DNA of 64,000 nucleotides, from contig JABACO010000005.1 in the NCBI GenBank assembly GCA_013339895.1, positions 12,940,590-13,004,589 on the forward strand, in the 5' to 3' direction. The notes beneath the pieces were generated by a model. It saw only the letters and a program-made list of their open reading frames with translations. It was not told the DNA's origin and did not search any database. A program made the position numbers and the translations under genes. Numbering within the stretch: position 1 is the stretch's first letter; every line of letters starts with the position of its first letter. This document shows positions 52,501 to 64,000 of this stretch, one piece after another. Source of the stretch: Ephydatia muelleri (taxonomy: Eukaryota > Porifera > Demospongiae > Spongillida > Spongillidae).

Positions 52501-54317
52501 GCATGAGGGATTGCATATTGTGAGAGGATTGGCATTGGGGCAGGGTCCATGTACCGGTGATTGTTGTTCCAGCATAGAACTTGATAAAAGAGGCCTTGAA
52601 TCCTTTTCTGTTCCCGCTGTTTGTTGAGTTGGTCTGCAGTAGCATCCAAAGAGATGCTCCGGTACTTGGTGCAAAATACAAAAGGCTAGTATTACCCAGG
52701 TCTCCTGTGTGTGAAGGAGGCATCAACTGGGGCTCAAATAGAAGTACAGATCATATAAGTTACCGGTCAGTGTGGCAAGGAGATTGCTACCACTGCATGA
52801 AGGCTGGCTGCAGACCTTCAGAGTGTCAGATGGGGCTTCCAAGCTCACAAAGGTCACGTTGAGTTGAACTTGCACTTCTGCTAACCCTGTGATAGTCCAC
52901 AAACAGGAGATATTTCCAGGATAAGGGTCAGGGGAGTTGGGAGAAGAGATGTAGCCTTTGCCTAGGGCATTGAAGACACCACCACAGGACCCTGGGGAGG
53001 AAAAAGTAAAACACTAACAAATGCACAAATTCATTATGCAAACCTGGTATGCATAGTAATTTGTTGGGCGTACTGTCCTTATACCGTGCGGGTATGGACG
53101 AGAAATCGATAGCTCCTACGGTCGCTGTTGCGACTAACTTTGCCTTCAGAGCAGCGGGAGTTAGAGATGGCTCTCGTTGAAGAAGCATCGCTGCTACTCC
53201 GGACACGATGGGCGTAGCCATGCTAGTGCCACTGAGATACTTGGAACAATTATTGCACGTGTAGTCAGCTCCGAGAATGTTCTGCCCCGGAGATAGTATG
53301 GTCACTGCACGAGCCGAACGAAGTGCTCACGTACAGACCATCGCCGTTCCTCGTGCCCCCCACCGTGATGGCGTACGGAGAGCTGGCGGGACTTTGGGAA
53401 CATGCGTCCGACCAATCATTACCCGCGGCCACTATCACTGGAATACCTAAAGAGTACAGCTTTCTCACAGCATCGTTTATGGCTTGAAAGTAGTCTCCCG
53501 CCAGCGACATGGATACGATCGCTCGTCTTCCTCTCTGAGGTGCGGTGCGAGCTATGTAGTCAAGCGCATCCAGGACAACGCTCCACGGAGCAAAATTGGT
53601 GCAGTCGAGCGCGCGAAGGCTCAACAGGGTGACTCCTTTTGCAGAACCGTACGTTTTCCCTCCGCACAAGCTGGCGACGTGTGTACCATGTCCAAAGCAG
53701 TCAAGACCTTTTCTCGTTTTATCTTTCAATCCCAAGTAAGCATCCACGGCATCGTATCCAGCGTATATTGCTCTGTTCTGGAACTCTTCGTGATAGTAGT
53801 TTATTCCGCAGTCTACTATGTACACATCCACTCCGGCGCCCGACGCTATGGGTTGGTAGAAATGGTCGAGAGTTCGGGGCCTCTGGTCGATTCGATCCAG
53901 ATGCCAAGGGATCTGCCCGCTCTGTGTACCGTATGCCATGTGTTCTTCTTCAATGTAGTCCACTTCGGGCCAGCGACGCAGCTGTTTAGGATACACATTA
54001 TTGCCGATGTTAATTAATTAAAGACTGATTACTATTTACTAACCACTTCAAGATTATACGGAGACAGTTTCAAGGTGAGCGCCTTTGCAACCGTCTCCGC
54101 GTATCTGTGGATCTTGGCATCGTCGGAATGCTTCGACGCTTTTAACAGAAGACGTTGTAGCGTCTCCGTCGTTGTGTTCCTTCTTAGTACGACCACGTAG
54201 TTCCCCGTCGGGACTGCAGTCGGAGCTGCCCGGAGGACGGGTCGACGGCTTTCCCCCTCACATCCTCGCTACTGCTAATAGGCTGACCCATACGATAACA
54301 GTCGCAAATGCGCGCAT
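49593..54317 (-). CDS. Secreted subtilisin-like protease, copy 2, with three frameshifts
   Basis: The architecture is the same as copy 3: signal and I9 (54317-54041), S8 (53983-53046), CUB (about 52991-52556), first repeat block (about 52400-51536), linker (about 51500-50910) and second repeat block (about 50420-49593, ending LQWQRKR). S8 has VDVYIVDCGINYYH, GHGTHVASLCGG, AAGNDWSDAC and SGTSMATP. One extra base occurs at about 54263 (signal peptide; the next frame stops at once), one at about 53306 (FGSC|VTILSPG) and one at about 52225 (SLVDT|VPFIQ). Each is a lone insertion in sequence otherwise near-identical to a sister copy, and no substitution-type stops were noticed. Status is either a recent pseudogene or an assembly artefact. 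Confidence 0.78.
50530..50616. repeat. Tandem palindromic repeat CTCCTAGGAG, protease copy 2 intron
   Basis: TCTCCTAGGAGACACTGATG-type units of about 22 bp repeat four times. Each unit contains the perfect 14-base palindrome TCTCCTAGGAGA, so the array is a chain of small palindromes. Confidence 0.85.
51233..51455 (-). repeat. Coding 45-bp repeat, 5 copies, linker of protease copy 2
   Basis: Five 45-bp units code for AQTAISCPSPRPQAT. Unlike the linker of copy 3, every unit carries one Cys. The unit keeps frame. Confidence 0.93.
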
Positions 54318-55079
54318 TGATTGTATTTGTGCACGCGTGGTTTCGTCCCCAGACTTGACTCTCTGTAGTCTCGTACCCAGACCCACCATGACGTAAGCGT
54401 TTATCGCTTCCACTACGACAGGGTGTATACTGTAAGCGATAAACGCTTACGTCATGGTGGGTCTGGGTACGAGACTAAGTCTCGTTTGCATCTAAATTGG
54501 TGCACGTGCCTCTCTAGCTTTCTGTGTGCGTTTGACGTGACAAGGAGTCAACTGCTGCTTGCCTTGTGCAGTGTATCTATCTCATTAAATTGTGCATCAG
54601 CAGTCCTCTATTCATTCACCTATTCGAAGAATGGAGGTCAGAGACGAACTCAAGTTAATGGCAACACATTGGATTGTTATACTATGCACATAAAAAATAC
54701 CTAACGGTATTTTTAATAAAAATCGGGCAAATTAAATACAATTCCCGTTGTGACGAAAGACGTCAATAAGCGAGCTCAAGCGGTTAACTATGGTATCATC
54801 TGTTACACATGCAGTGTCAACAACCGTGGGTTCAGTATATAGCGTATGCTGCTTTCATTCGGTTGGCCAAAGTTGTTGTACACGCACAGCCGCTAGAAAA
54901 TGCGATACAAACATTCCTTTTTTCGCTTTGCCTGAGCTTTTAATGTGATAACGATTTGGCTATACTGTTCAATGTATAGTGCGGATGTGTGCTCGCAACA
55001 ATTTAAAAAACAAAATCATGCATGCATGCAATGTGGTTGAGCACAAGAAAGAGAGACACTGTAGTGCAGATGCAGAGCT
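54318..55079. other. Intergenic region between protease copies 2 and 1
   Basis: It contains the foldback element at 54366-54477 and otherwise AT-rich unique DNA; no gene is recognised. Confidence 0.55.
54366..54477. mobile_element. Foldback miniature element with 42-bp perfect arms, TA target
   Basis: Arms 54368-54409 and 54434-54475 are perfect reverse complements (GTCTCGTACCCAGACCCACC and so on), separated by a 24-base loop and flanked by TA on both sides. The element sits 50 bases upstream of the start codon of protease copy 2. Confidence 0.9.
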
Positions 55080-58000
55080 TCAGCAGGTTCTCTGCTGCCA
55101 CTGTACGTAGTGGAATTTGGCCCCAAAGTTGTTGTACCCAATAGAGAAAGAGGGAGTCCATTTCGATTTCTGCAAGCTCAGCTGGTTCCTGACACTAACA
55201 GCATTCATTCCCCACTGGAACCACTGGCCTGGTCTCTCTGGAGTGCGTTCTGATAACACTGCTGAGAAATAGGCTCTGCCATCATTAGTCACGTAATAAG
55301 TGTCAAGGTGGATGGGGACTAGGTTAGATGTCATATTCATTGTCAAAAAGACACTGTAGGAGACATTGAAGATGCTTTGCCAGACCAAAGGCTTGGTGCT
55401 TGTACTACTGCTGTCTCGCCTGTATATAGAACATGCCTCCAATGTCTGGCCTATCTTTTCCACAGACTGTGCCACCAGCTGGTATCCTTTGCTCTGCATG
55501 TCCTTCAGCCTGCTCTGGAAGGTGGTCATGTTGTCTCTAAGGTACACCTTGGTTTCAACTGTTGGTGCATTCTTACCAAACACACCAGAATAGTACGGAA
55601 CACTGCCAAAGTTCCTGACTCTGTCACTGATGCTCCACAGTGAGTACCCAGAGCTACTCAGGCTGTTGATCATTGTCAGAAGCTGGTCCTCTGTGATCTG
55701 GATGTACACAGCTGTATCCACCAGACTGCTATTGGTGAACACTACATCAAAGTTAGCTCTTAGAGATGGACCAGAGTGGTACGATGCAATGGAGACCACT
55801 TTGTATCCTTTCTGTAACATGGCTATAACAACACTTTCTATGGTTTTTCCATCCACTTCAACCCAAAGCTGCCAATCATCATAGCACTGTTTGGGCACAG
55901 CATTGCCTGCATTTGAACCTAGTGAAAGAACCAAACCAACAGACTAAATCACACTTCCAAGCCAAGGACGTAGAGATTGAAACTTGTCAGTTATCATATC
56001 CATGCAACAAAAAAAAACTTACCAATGGTTGCTAAAGGAGTGGCTGATGGGGATAGGGGACTGGTTTGGGGATGAGTTGAACTTGTATTCAAAATGGTCT
56101 GTTTAAGATCTTAAAATAGAAGTTTGGTAATCATTAATGCAGGAAATGGAAATACTAAGAAGGGCTAAATGAATGGATAGATTTTATGAGGTAGGGAGAG
56201 ACATAATGAAACACAGAGAAGAATTAGAAAAAACTTTGGAACACATCATGGTGGAGAGGAGGAAACATGGTGAAGAGTAGAAATGGACATGCTTTAGACA
56301 GAAATGTACAGATGCAGCATAGGGAGGACTACAACATGGGAGCAATAAAATATTTCAAGAACAAGGTACATTGAAAGAAAAAAAGGAGACTGCAGGGATG
56401 AGGAGGTGATGAGCAGAATGGGAGTACCAGCTTGCCTCTTGAATTAAGAATTTACCCGCTGTGGTGTAGAACTTGATAAAAGAGGCCTTGAATCCTGTTC
56501 TGTTCCCACTGTTTGTTGAGTTGATCTGCAGTGACACCCAAAGAGAAGCTCCGGTACTTGGTGCAAAATACAAAAGACTGGTGTTACCCAAGTCTCCTGT
56601 GCGTGGAGGAGGCATCAACTGGGGCTCAAATAAAGGAACTTATAAAGTATATCGGTTACCGGTCAGTGTGGCAAGGAGATTGCTACCACTGCATGAAGGC
56701 TGGCTGCAGACCTTCAGAGTGTCAGATGGGGCTTCCAGGTTCACAAAGGTCACGTTGAGTTGGACTTGCACTTTTGCTAATCCTGTGATGGTCCATAAAC
56801 AAGAGATCATTCCAGGATAAGAGTCAGGGGAGTTGGGAGAAGAGATGTAGCCTTGGTCCAGGGAATTGGAATTGAAAGTACCGCCACAGGAGCCTGAGAT
56901 TAAACACATCGTATAAACTACTTTACGTACGCAACATGCATGGTATAGTGTACCTAGTGTGTACACTAACTTGTTGGGAGTGACGCTTCTGTACTGGGCG
57001 GGCATTTCCGAGAAATCGATAGCTCCTACGGTTGCTGTTGCGACTAACTTTGCCTTCAGAGCAGCGGGAGTTAGAGATGGCTCTCGTTGGAGAAGCATCG
57101 CTGCTACTCCGGACACGATGGGCGTAGCCATGCTAGTGCCGCTGAGATACTTGGAACAATTATTGCACGTGTAGTCAGCCCCGAGAATGTTCTGTCCCGG
57201 AGATAGTATGGTCACGCACGAGCCGAACGAAGTGCTCACGTACAGACCATCTCCTTCGCGAGTGCCTCCCACCGTGATGGCGTACGGAGAGCTAGCGGGA
57301 CTTCGGCTACATGCGTCCGACCAATCATTACCCGCGGCCACTATCACTGGAATACCTAAAGAGTACAGATTTCTCACAGCATCGTTTATGGCTTGAAAGT
57401 AGTCTCCCGCCAGCGACATGGATACGATCGCTCGTCTTCCTCTCTGAGGTGCGGTGCGAGCTACGTAGTCAAGTGCATCCATGACAACGCCCCACGGAGC
57501 CATATTGGTGCAGTCGAGCGCGCGAAGGCTCAATAGGTTGACTCCTTTTGCAGAGCCGTACGTTTTCCCTCCGCACAAGCTGGCGACGTGTGTACCATGT
57601 CCAAAGCAGTCAAGACCTCTTCTCTGATCACTTCTGCTCAGGTTACGATAAGCATCCACGGCATCGTATCCAGCGTATATTGCTCTGTTCTCCAACTCTT
57701 CGTGATAGTAGTTTATTCCGGTGTCTACTATGTACACATCCACTCCGGCGCCCGACGCTATGGGTTGGTAGAAATGGTCGAGAGTTCGGGGCCTCTGGTC
57801 GATTCGATCCAGATGCCAAGGGAGCTGCCCGCTCTGTGTACCGTAAGCCATGTGTTCTTCTTCGATGTAGTCCACTTCGGGCCAGCGACGCAACTGGGAG
57901 AGTGCGATGGGTACCCCGGTACATACATGCACGCGCATCTGAAATGTAAATCAATATGACTAACCACTTCAAGGCTATACGGAGAGAGTTGCAAGGTGAA

Positions 58001-58231
58001 CGCCTTTGCCACTGTCCCCACGTATCTCATTCCATGGACTTTAGCGTTGTCAGAATGTTTCGACGCCTTTGACAGAAGACGGTGCAGCGTCTCCGTCGTT
58101 GTGTTCCTTCTTAGTACGACCACGTAGTTCCCCGTAGTGACTGCAGTCGGAGCTGCCCGGAGGACGGGTCGACGGCTTTCTCCCTCACACCTGGCTACTG
58201 CCAACACACAAACGATCCACAGGGCCTGCAT
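55080..58231 (-). CDS. Secreted subtilisin-like protease, copy 1, intact: S8-CUB-linker-repeat
   Basis: Exons: 58231-57964 (signal peptide MQALWIVCVLAVARC, then I9-type propeptide), 57893-56954 (S8), 56893-56660 and 56618-56456 (CUB), 56114-56024 (short Pro/Thr/Ser linker) and 55918-55080 (repeat block, ending VQWQQRTC). About 840 residues. Catalytic residues are Asp about 146 in VDTGINY, His about 188 in GHGTHVA, Asn about 278 in AAGND and Ser about 343 in GTSMATP, the proteinase K order. The CUB part has CGGTFNSNSLDQGYISSPNS and, after an intron, FKASFIKFY. The repeat block resembles BTRD1 (units with GYKVVSIASY, GYSLWSISDR and GYQLVAQSVE). No frame break is seen, so this copy sets the reference. 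It lacks the first repeat block of copies 2 and 3. Confidence 0.88.
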
Positions 58232-58459
58232 GTTTGTTACTAAATGCTGGATATACGTGACGATTATATACGCGTATCAGCCGCATCCCACGCATTCGCT
58301 GCAAAGAGCATCGTTTAAAAATCAATATGATTATGTCACATAACAGCACTCTATCCATAGCCTATCTAAGCTGTAAAACCCCACTTCAGAGTTCTGCGGG
58401 ATTGAGACTCTTGTGTAGCCAGCCAGAGCGATGCACTTTGCCGCTAATCAACAGAACAG

Positions 58460-64000
<5,541 letters not shown>

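Overview
The window is animal nuclear DNA. Genes have many exons with GT-AG introns, metazoan-type proteins (UBR5, KIF13/Khc-73, PDCL3, RNF217, ASPH) and abundant (GT)n, (CA)n and (GAT)n microsatellites. Secreted proteases carrying a CUB domain plus a repeat domain best known from bacteria and fungi, and the retroelement types present, suggest an early-branching marine invertebrate such as a sponge. That assignment is inference, not proof.

Layout. 1-13487 (+): the 3' three quarters of a UBR5/hyd-type E3 ubiquitin ligase, with UBR box and HECT domain but no visible MLLE (PABC) domain. 14340-15640 (+): a decayed non-LTR-type retroelement 3' end. 16016-18750 (+): five-exon phosducin-like PDCL3. 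19932-20946 (+): an intronless RNF217-like RBR ubiquitin ligase broken by one extra base. 21000-25190: a patch of decayed retroelements on both strands. 25528-40149 (-): a full KIF13/Khc-73 kinesin-3 with motor, FHA and C-terminal CAP-Gly domain. 40401-41125 (+): a small two-exon CYTH-like gene, divergent from KIF13. 42354-58231 (-): three tandem secreted subtilisin-like proteases. 58460-64000 (-): an aspartyl/asparaginyl beta-hydroxylase (ASPH) homologue that has lost its catalytic residues.

The most unusual locus is the protease array. Each gene encodes signal peptide, I9-type propeptide, proteinase K-like S8 domain, CUB domain, then a Pro/Thr/Ser-rich linker and one or two blocks of a 'GY...S...G...VF' repeat that resembles the BTRD1 repeat of polyglycine hydrolases. 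I know of no described animal family with this architecture. The copies differ in number of repeat blocks and in linker repeats, show patches of near-identity that look like gene conversion, and two copies carry single-base frameshifts.

Single-base indels break otherwise clean coding sequence in several unrelated genes here (protease copies 2 and 3, RNF217-like gene, one retroelement). Residual assembly error is therefore a serious alternative to pseudogene decay.
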